From: Cervus elaphus | Lineage: Eukaryota > Chordata > Mammalia > Artiodactyla > Cervidae | NCBI RefSeq assembly: GCF_910594005.1 | Contig: NC_057829.1 | Span: forward strand, 58,511,001-58,575,000 | DNA: 64,000 bases | Reading direction: 5' to 3' | Shown: positions 45,363-55,376 of the stretch, in pieces | How the letters are laid out: each line of letters opens with the position of its first letter | Numbering within the stretch: the stretch's first letter is position 1 | Made by a program: the position numbers and the translations under genes | Notes under the pieces: model-generated | What the model was told of the DNA's origin: nothing | The model's database searches: none | The model's input: the letters and a program-made list of their open reading frames with translations, nothing else

Positions 45363-45784
45363 CGGAGGAGGCGATGGCACCCCACTCCAGTATTCTTGCC
45401 TGGAAAATCCCATGGATGGGGGAGCCTGGTGGGCTGCAGTCCATGGGTTCCCTAAGAGTCAGACACGACTGAGCGACTTCACTTTCACTTTTCACTTTCA
45501 TGCATTGGAGAAGGAAATGGCAACCCACTCCAGTGTTCTTGCCTGGAGAATCCCAGGGATGGGGGAGCCTGGTGGGCTGCAGTCCATGGGTTCCCTAAGA
45601 GTCAGACACGACTGAGCGACTTCACTTTCACTTTTCACTTTCATGCATTGGAGAAGGAAATGGCAACCCACTCCAGTGTTCTTGCCTGGAGAATCCCAGG
45701 GATGGGGGAGCCTGGTGGGCTGCCATCTATGGGGTCGCACAGAGTCAGACACGACTGAAGCGACTTAGCAGCAGCAGCAGCAGC
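45363..45784 (+). mobile_element. BovA SINE trimer with perfect 11-bp target duplication
   Basis: Three head-to-tail BovA units start at 45,364, 45,507 and 45,650, exactly 143 bp apart. The join between units 1 and 2 and the join between units 2 and 3 carry the same tail (TTCACTTTCACTTTTCACTT then TCATGCATTGGAG). Unit 3 ends in (CAG)n. AGTATCATCTT flanks the whole at 45,352-45,362 and 45,785-45,795, so it is one insertion. The usual form, Bov-A2, is a dimer. Confidence 0.95.
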
Positions 45785-45795
45785 AGTATCATCTT

Positions 45796-46135
45796 ATTTG
45801 AGGCTCACCGAGAGGCCTCGCTTTATAATAAATTATTAGGTTGCATTTTGTTTGGATGGTTTGCTGGGTGGAGTGGCATTTTTAGATTCCAGACAAGTCT
45901 CTGTCTAGGAGGAGTGGAGAAACAAGGAGGGGCACATACTGTGCAGGGTCAGGAAGGAGGCCCCTTGAGGTGCTCAGGGCTTCATGAGCTGCCTTTCCAT
46001 GCATGATAACCACATCCTATGTGGAGTCTTGCCTTTCAAACCACCTTGGCATACCTGGTCTCATTTGATCTTTCCTACAAATCACCTTCGGAAGTAGAAG
46101 GCAACAGGTATACACAGTGAAACAGATAAGGCGGA
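45796..46135. other. no recognised feature
   Basis: Unique-looking intronic sequence. Confidence 0.4.
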
Positions 46136-46139
46136 TTCT

Positions 46140-46470
46140 TTTATTTATTCTGTATAGATTTATTGAGTTCCCATTCCCTTTTCGGGAACACAACAATGAA
46201 CGAAACTAGCATGTTCCCAGCTGTCAGGAAGTTCTGGTTCTAGTCAGGCGATGCCAACAAGTGAGTAGTGTACAAATAAGTAATACATAGAATTTCCAGT
46301 GACAGTACGTGCTCAAAAGACAATCAGGCCGGGTAATATTACAGAAAGTGATGAGTGGGAGGGGTGAAGGGACTGCCCTAGAGCAGGTAAAGCCTTTCTG
46401 AGGAGATGACATATGAGCTGAAGTCTGAAAGGTGAGAAGAAATGGGCCAGGTGATATGCTGAGAGTCCGA
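46140..46470 (+). repeat. ancient LINE-like repeat (same family as 7,011)
   Basis: 'TTTATTGAGTTCCCATTCCC', 'AAGTAATACATAGAATTTCC' and 'TTCTGAGGAGATGACATATG' follow the same old consensus as the stretch at 7,011-7,591. Confidence 0.5.
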
Positions 46471-46565
46471 AAGTGGAGCTGGCCCTGGAGCCCCGAAGCA
46501 TTTCCTTTAGCTGTTCTCTTACTGCAGGAAAGCAAGCAAGGCCATCAGTCAGGACAGGAAAAAAA

Positions 46566-46573
46566 TGTGTGTG

Positions 46574-46607
<34 letters not shown>

Positions 46608-46651
46608 CAGAAAAAAGATATATATAAAATACATATATGTAAATACATATA
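46566..46651. repeat. (TA)n-rich microsatellite
   Basis: GTGTGTATATATATATATA continuing with TATATA blocks and short interruptions, abutting the 3' end of a BovB. Confidence 0.9.
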
Positions 46652-47485
46652 TCAGTTCAGTTCAGTCACTCAGTCATGTCTGACTCTTTGTGACCCCATG
46701 AACTGCAGCACCCCAGGCCTCCCTGTCCATCACCAACTCCTGGAGTCCACCCAAACCCATGTCCATCGAGTCAGTGATGCCATCCAACCATCTCATCCTC
46801 TGTCATCCCCTTCTCCTCCTGCCCTCAATCTTTCCCAGCATCAGGGTCTTTTCCAGTGAGTCAGCTCTTCGCATCAGGTGGCCAAAGTATTGGAGTTTCA
46901 ACTTCAACATCAGTCCCTCCAGTGAACACCCAGGACTGATCTCCTTCAGGATGGACTGGTTGGATCTCCTTGCAGTCCAAGGAACTCTCCAACACCACAG
47001 TTCAATAGCATCAATTCTTATTTGCTCAGCTTTCTTTATAGTCCATCTCTCACATCCATACATGACCACTGGAAAAACCATAGCCTTGACTAGACGGATC
47101 TTTGTTGGCAAAGTAATGTCTCTGCTTTTTAATATGCTGTCTAGGTCATAACTTTCCTTCCAAGGAGTAAGCGTCTTTTAATTTCATGGCTGCAGCCACC
47201 ATCTGCAGTGATTTTGGAGCCCAAAAAAATAAAGTCTGACACTGCTTCCACTGTCTCCTCATCTATCTCCCATGAAGTGATGGGACCAGATGCCATGATC
47301 TTAGTTTTCTGAATGTTGAGCATTAAGCCAACTTTTTCACTCTCCTCTTTCACTTTCATCAAGAGGCTCTTTAGTTTCTCTTCACTTTCTGCCATAAGGG
47401 TGGTGTCGTCTGCATATCTGAGGTTATTGATATTTCTCGCGGGAATCTTGATTCCAGCTTGTGCTTCCTCCAGCCCAGCATTTCA
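46652..47485 (-). mobile_element. BovB 3' fragment, about 830 bp
   Basis: Antisense BovB from 'CAGTTCAGTTCAGTCACTCA' to 'TTCCAGCTTGTGCTTCCTCC'. Minus-strand text includes VKEESEKVGLMLNIQKTKIM, part of the RT region, cut by frameshifts. Confidence 0.94.
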
Positions 47486-47489
47486 GCTG

Positions 47490-47800
47490 CCCCTCAAACT
47501 TCACTCTGTATGGCCTAGTTTAATATCATAAAATGTCACTTAAACCTAGCAAATGTCCCTTTAATAAATTTCAACTAAACCCATCAGTTTTATGGACCAT
47601 CCAACTCAGGGCCTACCAAAGGATTTGGCACAAAGTAGGTGTTCAGAAAATAACTTGTTAAATGGGTGAATTAATCCTACCCTTTGGTTGAATCCCGCGG
47701 GCAGAGGAGCCTGGCAGGCTACAGTCCATAGGGTCACAAAGAGTTGGACACAACTGAAGCAACTTAGCACACATGCACACACCCTTTGGTTGACCAGCCC
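47490..47800 (+). repeat. L2/MIR-like tail interrupted by a truncated BovA
   Basis: 'GGATTTGGCACAAAGTAGGT' and 'AATAACTTGTTAAATGGGTG' resemble an L2 or MIR 3' end. The BovA at 47,692-47,780 lies within it. Confidence 0.5.
47692..47780 (+). mobile_element. 5'-truncated BovA SINE with perfect 13-bp target duplication
   Basis: Only the last 89 bp of BovA ('AGAGGAGCCTGGCAGGCTAC' to 'GAAGCAACTTAGCACAC'). ACCCTTTGGTTGA flanks it at 47,679-47,691 and 47,781-47,793, so the truncation happened at insertion. Confidence 0.95.
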
Positions 47801-48290
47801 TTGGAAGCAAGATTGAGCAATTTGAAATTTATTGTACTCGAAGAATAGGACAGTGTTTACAAGTATATCAAATAGGTGAGATGACGCATGATTTCAGGGG
47901 GGCACAGCCTGTGATTTCTCTAGATCTTCTCCTTTTTAAAATAAGGTTTAGAATGTTAGGATAGAGATTGCTAAAGTTGATATAGATTTTATTATGTCCC
48001 AAAGTTTCTTTTAGAGAATATAATATTAAACAAGAGAAGCAGGACAAGAATGGCACAAACAGTATAATTTCAGTTCTATTAAAAAATCTATATTCATGGG
48101 GGAAAAACTGGAAAGAAGTTATAACAAAATTGGGACTTACCCAATGATCTTACCTTATCTTTTCTACTTACCAGACTTTTTCCAAATTTTCTACAGTAAG
48201 TGTGTGTTACTTTTATAATCAGAAAAATATAACATGTGATTTGTTAAACAGTTAATATAGAATGTGGTATGACAAAGCCTACTTTTTTTT
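47801..48290. other. unassigned, possible ancient repeat piece
   Basis: About 48,060-48,235 ends 'TTTTATAATCAGAAAAAT', an ending that I associate with an old mammalian repeat. Nothing firm. Confidence 0.3.
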
Positions 48291-51200
48291 TTTTAATCCT
48301 TGGCATTCATCATAAAAATCACAGCTGATATTTCAAATAATGACATTATGGTAGCAAAAGTGAACTGCACCTTAGCAGATGTACTCCTACCTGTGTCCTG
48401 TGACACAGTTGATCTGCCGAGGAGCCTACACCATCCAGATGCTGAGATTGGCCATATCATGGCTCCTTGCCTCTACCTGCACATCCCTCAGCTTCCCTGG
48501 GTACTTGCTTCCTCCCCCCCCTACCTGTCAGAGGCTCAGGAATGGCTGGGAAGCTGGTAGTGCAGGTCAGAGCTGCCCTGCTTGCTTCTGATTGTGGACT
48601 CAGCAAACAACTCTGTAATTTGGATTATATTGACTGCCCTGAAAAATAGCAAATGTGCCAGGGTATTATCCTGTAGACTAAACAAATTAAAAAAAAATAA
48701 AAGCAGCCGAACCCTGAAAACTTATTCACTTCATTTTTTCAATCAGGTGAAAAGTATAAATAATATTGCTTCTCCCTTTTGGATGATGACATCTCAGTGG
48801 TAAATCGAGACATTGCTTAAGTGAACTTCGAGTTTTAACAAGATCTTCTACTTGCGTTTTTGACTTTACCGAAAACAAGTGCCATTAGAATGATATCAAC
48901 TGTTTGAGTCAGTTGTTGGCTTGGGCCTCCACCCAGAATTTGATGTCATTGATGGGCATCCATGAGGAACAGGAATAATTTTGAAACTTTTGACCAGAGG
49001 ACCTCTGAAGACCTTCATTAGTGCTAGTGTTAAATATAATACAAATGTAAAAATGAAAATGGCCATCTTATGCACTAAGTATGTGGATTTAAAATGCTTT
49101 CTATCTGCTAGGGCTTTGCATGGGAACCTCTATGAAACTGGAGAGTTACTGAGCCTGGAAAATGTTTCACTCAGTGTGATGATGAAATGTAGACTAGGTA
49201 TCAGATGTGGGGGACCCAGGATGGACGGAGAGAAGGAAACACAGCCATGACGAATAGAGTTTGCAGGACTTGAATCATATCTTATTTTGATTAAATCAGG
49301 ATCGGTTTACTGAGAGCCTGTAATGTGAGAATGTGTTAGAGTAGTAGAGGGGTTCTATTATGGTTATCTTACTCAAGAGTGAGTTCATTTTCATCACATG
49401 TATTTTTAATTCTTTGGAAAGACAATTACATTAATTGAGGAATGACATGTAGAATACCAGTTTGAAAAAACATTTAGCGAATGGGGGTACTGATGTTGCC
49501 TAACTATCAATTAATTAAAAGTAGCTTGTAACATGAGCTCTAGGTACCCCATCTAAAGGGTGGCAGTAGGCTGCTTGGGGAAGCCCATTATATTTTTGAT
49601 GCATTGATTGGGTAAAACAAGATTTTCAAGGAAGAGGCTCCAGGTTATTCCCACTTTTCTCTTTTCATTGCCCAGCTTCCAAAAATGTGTTGCTCTGACC
49701 TAGTATGAGAACTTTCCAACTCCAGGATGAATTGTCCAAGATGGTTCTACTGCTTCTGCTGCAGTTAGCCTTAGTGAAGGCAGAGTAGTCTCCAGGTGCC
49801 AGCCAACCCATGACCTTCCATCTCTCTCCAAAATGAGACTCCTCCGTCTCTCCTCCACTTTCTCCCTGGCCTCACTTCCCTGGACAGAGTCCTCTTTTAA
49901 AGACTGTGACATTCTCTAGGAAATATTGGTAAGAGATGAAGTTAGAAAAAATCAACTGAAACTAAATCACAGAGGGTTAAATGCCATCTTCTGCTGTCCG
50001 CTTTTTTCTCTTCTCATCATTTTACCAAAAACATAAATCTTTTTGTGCATGCATCTTGTGAGTGTCTATACCATAATCCTATCCACCTCCACTCTTGACT
50101 TAAAGCTATATTCTACTATGTCTAATGTCTCCATATTTCTGGGACAGCAACAAGGAGACAAGGGGTGATTTGCAAGCTGATTGGAGAATGTGTTTTTCAG
50201 TGACATTTCCCTTTCCTTGTGAGTTTTATAATTGAAAATTAACCTGTGTGGACAAACTTTTTTTATGATCTTGCATGTTACTGTATTGTCAGCCTTATCA
50301 GTATATTCATTTGGAATTACTTATTTGGGTAACTTTCTCATCTACTTATCAGTAGATTCCTGCTGTCTAATATACATAGAGTATAAAGATTAAGATCTCT
50401 TTGGGTTTCTGAGTCATAAGTCTAGAATCAGACTCTGAAACTTTTTTAATAGAGTAGAAGTCACAGAGGGTTAAGTCTTTGGGGTCTTGGGAAAGAATCT
50501 AGATGGGTACACCAGTGCCTTTGGGGAGTGTTTTTGAATCTTTGCTTCTTTGTGAATTGTGGAATTTTTGTCATCATAGTTTAGAGAAAGGAGGTCAGGG
50601 GGAGGTAGAACAGCAGACATTCGGTGGAGAAGAAAGACTCCACTGAAGACTGATTCATATCATGCAGAGTTTGGGTGTGATTATGTGCATACACCAACAA
50701 CTGTGCACTCCATGTCCCTGTGGTAGGAAGAAGGGGAGGAGAGGGTTTTGCAGACATAATATTTTCTTTAATCTCTTTGCAGAGTGGACTTTGGAGAAGA
50801 GCAAGCCTAAGAAAACAACATGGCATAGTTGTTTGTCTGTCATACACATGATACTCAAAAAGACTCTATGAAATCCTTTCTTTAAGTTAAGAAGCAAATA
50901 GAATTATTTGGTTACCAGCTTTGATGGTTACCCCAGTGTTTCTTTTCCATGATGGTGAAATTCCTGAGCAGTTTTCACTTTCTGTGATTAGTTGAAATGT
51001 TCTCCTACAAGCTTGAAATGAATTCATGGTTATGCATTGTATTTTCTTTATCTTTCTTTACACTGCTCATCCTATGTGAATATGGGTAAAGTGATTGCTA
51101 CCTCTTTGTAAAGTTCCACCCCAGACCCCGCTGCAGCAGAACTTTACTGATCCCCTGGTGCTTGGCCATCTTGCTTTCTTAACTCTGTAGAATACAATCA

Positions 51201-51419
51201 GTACTTAATAAATAATTGAGAGCTGTCTGATAGATTAGTTTTTGTTGTTGCTGTTAAGTCCCACCTCCTTCTAACACCTACAGTTAGAAAAGACAGTATG
51301 CTTGTATTTCATATTTTTCTAATTTTACTATTCTTTATGATACAAAGCACCCTTTCTGGTTTAAGAGCATAAAATTGGAAACATCATAGAAATTAGGGAA
51401 TATAATTTCCCCTCCAATT
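48291..51419. other. repeat-poor intron block
   Basis: About 3.1 kb in which no transposable element of known family was recognised. No ORF with a domain or good splice framing was found. A C run (eight) lies near 48,513. It is a second candidate for conserved intronic regulatory sequence. Confidence 0.4.
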
Positions 51420-51530
51420 CAGGAATTTTCTATATAGCTTCCTTCTTACATTAGTCTGTTCTCTTAGATAGGTCATTCAAGTGCTTTGAGCCATATTCAT
51501 AAAATGAGGGTGACAATAGTACTCACCTTT
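51420..51530 (+). repeat. MIR SINE
   Basis: 'TAGATAGGTCATTCAAGTGC' and 'TCATAAAATGAGGGTGACAA' follow MIR in + orientation. Confidence 0.55.
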
Positions 51531-51940
51531 GCTAGCAAGTATCTGGATGCCAGTGACAGAAAACCTAAAATACTGGTGTCTTAAGGAAGATAGCATATTA
51601 TTTTCCTCTCTCCCAAATCCAGGAACAGGCACAGTGGCTTCTATCTTAATTCTTTGCTATGCACAGCATCTAGTTTCATGTTCACCTTGCAGTCTGATAT
51701 GGCTGCTCCAGCTCTAGCCATCATGCCTTCCTTGCCAGCAGAAAGGAGAAAGAGGAGAAAGAAAAGGGCATACTCTCTCTCTTCAAGGACACTGTCCACA
51801 AGTAGCAAACCATTCTGCTTATATCCAATTAGCACTAACTTAGTCACCTTGCTACATGTAGCTATAAGGGAGGCTGATAAAGAGATGGCCTTGTACTTGG
51901 CTGAAATTCAGAGTTTATATTACTGAGGAATATGGGAACA
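51531..51940. repeat. ancient repeat, family not named
   Basis: 'CAGTGACAGAAAACCTAAAA' and 'CAGTCTGATATGGCTGCTCC' match a widespread old mammalian consensus that I cannot name securely. Confidence 0.4.
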
Positions 51941-51989
51941 GATCTGGAGGACAATTAGCAGTCTCTGTCACCCTACTGATAATTTTATG

Positions 51990-52200
51990 AAATAAAAAAT
52001 GATGAAATGAGATAATATGTAAATGTGCTTCAGACATGTGCTTCATGCCTGACATATAATGCATGCTCAGCTAATATGTAAGTATTAGCCATTGTTTTTA
52101 TGGCTAAACATTATAGGCAGTCATTCATTCACTGTATTATTTGTTCAACAGACATTGAATACCTACTATGCTGAATACTATACCTCTCCTGTTTAAATCC
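51990..52200 (+). repeat. MIR/L2-like fragments
   Basis: 'GATGAAATGAGATAATATGT' to 'GCTCAGCTAATATGTAAGTA' is MIR-like; 'TTCAACAGACATTGAATACC' resembles an L2-type piece. Confidence 0.5.
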
Positions 52201-52447
52201 TTCTATCAACAATCTGGAGGAGACTACTGTCCAAAATAGCTTATTTTTTATGGGATAACTTTAAAAGTTCCATAACTTATTTATCAGAGTAAGTCAAAGC
52301 GTGCTTCCCAAATAATTCAGTCTTACCCTTTGAAACCATAGAACAAGCCTGTTTCCTCCATTCAGTTTGTCAAATATATGAAGGTAGCTAATAAGCCTCA
52401 CATTTAGTTTTCTGACCCTAAGCAGGCATTTTTGTTAGCTCATTTAT

Positions 52448-52913
52448 TTAGTATGTGGTTGGCAAACTTTTTCTGTAAAGGGCTAGATGGTAACTATTTC
52501 CGGCTTTTCAGGTCACATGTCCTCTGTCACAGTTTCTCAACTCTACCATCGTAATGGGAAAGCAGCCTTGGACGTTGTATAAGTGAATGGCTATGGCTAT
52601 GTTCCTATAAAATTTGTTGTTGTTGTTTAGTCTCTCAGTTCTGTCCAACCCTTGCAACCCCATGGACTGTAGCTCACTAGCCTCCCCTGTCCATGGGATT
52701 TCCCAGGCAAGAATACTGGAGTGGGTTGCCATTTCCTCTTCCAGGGGATCTTCCAGACCCAGGGATCAAACCCACGTTCCTGTATCTCCTGTTTTGCCAG
52801 GTGGATTCTTTATCACTGAACCACTGGGGAAGGCAATTTCTATGAAATATTATTTACAAAAACAGATAGCAGGCCAGATTTTGGCCTCATGCTATGGTTT
52901 GCCAGCCCTGTGA
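52448..52913. repeat. hAT-type (MER) DNA element interrupted by a Bov-tA
   Basis: Short inverted ends are visible: GGTTGGCAAAC near 52,457 and GTTTGCCAGCCC near 52,896. The body 'CTGTAAAGGGCTAGATGGTA', 'GAAAGCAGCCTTGGACGTTG' and 'TTTACAAAAACAGATAGCAG' follows a common non-autonomous consensus. The family name is uncertain. Split by the SINE at 52,616. Confidence 0.7.
52616..52833 (-). mobile_element. Bov-tA SINE
   Basis: Reverse-complement Bov-tA from 'TTTAGTCTCTCAGTTCTGTC' to the antisense head 'TTATCACTGAACCACTGGGG'. Confidence 0.93.
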
Positions 52914-52921
52914 TTTAGCCC

Positions 52922-52962
52922 ATGCTGCTGCTGCTGCTGCTGCTGCTAAGTTGCTTCAATCC
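52922..52962 (-). repeat. (CTG)n with a BovA 3' stub
   Basis: Seven or eight CTG units then 'CTAAGTTGCTTCAATCC', the 3' end of BovA in reverse. Only about 40 bp of the element is present. Confidence 0.8.
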
Positions 52963-53419
52963 ATAGAAACTTATAAATAAGGTTATTTGTGACTGATATT
53001 CCCCTTGTCCGAAGCTGAAAACTTTCTTTGTGTCACTCCTAATTTTTCTTATACGTTTCATTTCTTTTTCTTGTCTTATTACTTTGGTTAAGATTTTCAG
53101 CACGCCTTGCATCTCCATAGCACTACTTGCTGGCCAATTATTTCCCTAGACATGTTATCCATCATTTCTAGCTTGGGAATGCTCTTTGACAAATCTTCTC
53201 TTGTTCTACCACACGTTGTTTGACCTCCCCCAGGCTGACTCTTCTCCAGTCATCTCACAAATCTGTCCACATTAAGAAAATAAGAATCATTTTTCCATCC
53301 CTTTCTTCTTCAAGCCTGTTAGACTTTGATTTTCCTTTGGTGGTGCTTCAGCTTTTCTTCACTGAGCAGTCTAATACTAACTATAACCTAATCCAACTTC
53401 CCTTAAAGACAATTTAGAG
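52963..53419. other. no recognised feature
   Basis: Unique-looking intronic sequence. Confidence 0.4.
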
Positions 53420-53580
53420 GAGGCAGGTAGAAAACTAACATTTACTGATGGACCAGGCACTGCTGACATTTACAATATGTGTGTTTAATTTCAATGTTAT
53501 AGACATGGTAAGTGCAATTTGAGATAGGTCATATCACCAGCTGTGGTCATGCAGCTGAAATACAAGGAGTCATTCCCAGT
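53420..53580 (-). repeat. MIR SINE
   Basis: 'AACTAACATTTACTGATGGA' and 'GTTTAATTTCAATGTTATAG' are antisense MIR. Confidence 0.6.
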
Positions 53581-53894
53581 TACAGAATAGAAATTAAATC
53601 TGACTGGACTGGGGGATTTAAGTGTGTGCATCTGGCAAAAGTAATTCAAAACCATTCACAAATACAGCATAGTTGCTATACTTTGGTTGTCCTCTGTCAT
53701 CAAGACATTTGTAAAGCAGAGAATAGCAAATATTTGTGCTGAACTTTTGGTTTTCAGAACATTTACTTTGTAATTTTATAGAGTAGGTGATTTTATTTCA
53801 ATTTTGCAGGAAAGGAAATCAAACCACAAAATGATTAAAATGTTTGCTGGAATTGCCAGCCACCTGCTTCTAGGAGAGTCCACAATTGCTCTTC

Positions 53895-54165
53895 TCAGAA
53901 AAGTTCATCGCACATCTTTTCTAGCTACCTCCTTATTGTCTTTCAGACCTCAGCTCCATCATCATCTTCTCCAGGAAACACTTTCTGCAGTCACCTCCAC
54001 CTTGTGCCCAGCATCTGATTTAGATGCTCTTTCTACATCTTAAACAAGATCATCACCCTCTTTGCACTGAACCTTAACTGTTGTTGTATTAGCTTGTAAG
54101 GAAATCAAGGGCACATCCTTGCCTCATTTAACTTTGTACTCAATAAATATTTGTCAAGTAAAGGA
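53895..54165 (+). repeat. L2 LINE 3' end
   Basis: 'CAGGAAACACTTTCTGCAGT', 'GCTTGTAAGGAAATCAAGGG' and 'ACTCAATAAATATTTGTCAA' follow the L2 3' consensus. Confidence 0.7.
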
Positions 54166-54379
54166 ATGCCCTGAGATGGAGCCAAGTCAGTGCTGCAGGG
54201 AATCATTTCCTTGTGATGTTTCTCAGTTCTGATTATACCTGGAGGCAAAACAGAAACCTCAACCTTCCAGAAACAAACAAAAGAGGGTCCTCCCAGAAGC
54301 CATTGATCTCTGCAGCCAGGGAACATCAGAAATTAAAATCTATGGGGTTTCAGACTAGAAAGCAAAGAAAGCAGCATAA

Positions 54380-54524
54380 CTATGGTGAAGTGCACAGCTT
54401 CTAAAGTCAGTCTTCTTAGATGTGAATCCTGACTTCACCATTTTCCAGCTGTGTGATCTTTGGCAAGTGACTTAGCTTTTCTATGCTTGGGTTTTTGTTA
54501 AACGTGGATAATGATGAAACTTTG
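54380..54524 (+). repeat. MIR SINE
   Basis: 'GTGAATCCTGACTTCACCAT' and 'CTGTGTGATCTTTGGCAAGT' are the MIR head and core. Confidence 0.85.
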
Positions 54525-55030
54525 GTATATTAGTTATCTATGGCTGTGTAACAAATTACCCCCAAACTGAGTGTCTCATAACAATAGACATTTATTATCT
54601 CACAGTTTCTGTGGGTCAGGAATTTGGAAGAGGCTCAGGTGAGTGCTTCTGGCTCACGGTTGCTCATTAGGTGACAGTCAAGATGTCGATTGAGGTTCCT
54701 GTCATGTGGAACCTTGACTGAAGCTGAAGGATCACCTTCTAAGATGGCTTACTCAAGTAGCTTTTGGCAGGAGGCCATAGTTCTTCCCACCAGCAACTCT
54801 CATTATGGGAGAATAATTGATTTCCCCCAGAGAAAGCAAGAGAGGAATCCCCAGGGAGAAACTCCAGTGACTTTTATGATCTATTTTTAGAACATACACT
54901 GTTACTTCCACCACATTCTCTATGCTAGAAGGAAGTCACTAAGGTGGCCCATGTTCAAGGAAAGGGGAATTGGGCTCCACCTTTTGAAAGGAGTATCATA
55001 GAATTTGTGGACATATTTTAAAACCACACA
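54525..55030 (+). repeat. ancient interspersed repeat, copy 2
   Basis: 'TGTGTAACAAATTACCCCCA', 'CAGTTTCTGTGGGTCAGGAA', 'TCTAAGATGGCTTACTCAAG' and 'TGTGGACATATTTTAAAACC' follow closely a known mammalian consensus. It appears related to the copy at 5,370-5,835, same orientation. Confidence 0.6.
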
Positions 55031-55376
55031 CTATCTTATAGAGTTGAGTGAGAATTCCATGAGTAAGAATTATAAAGTGCTTAATAGGACTTAAGCAGCA
55101 TCTACCTTGAATTACTTTCCTCATAGATTAGAAAGGACAAATGAACTGTCAGTCTGAAGGCTTTGACTTGAAAAATTACTCTATAAAATGGAGCAAAGAT
55201 AACAGAATTAACTGATGCCATAAGCAATTAAAATATTCAGTATAGTTCTTGGCATGAAAAGTTGTTCATGTTTTGAATTTTAAAAAGTGAGTAAAAACAG
55301 CATGTACAGTGTGATCTGATGTTTGTATGATTATATACTTATATCTCTGTATGTTGATACATAAGGGAGCATTCTA

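Noticed and set aside
45363..45784. CRISPR-like array (regular 143-bp period)
   Set aside because: The period is that of BovA SINE units in a mammalian genome; there are no short direct repeats with unique spacers.
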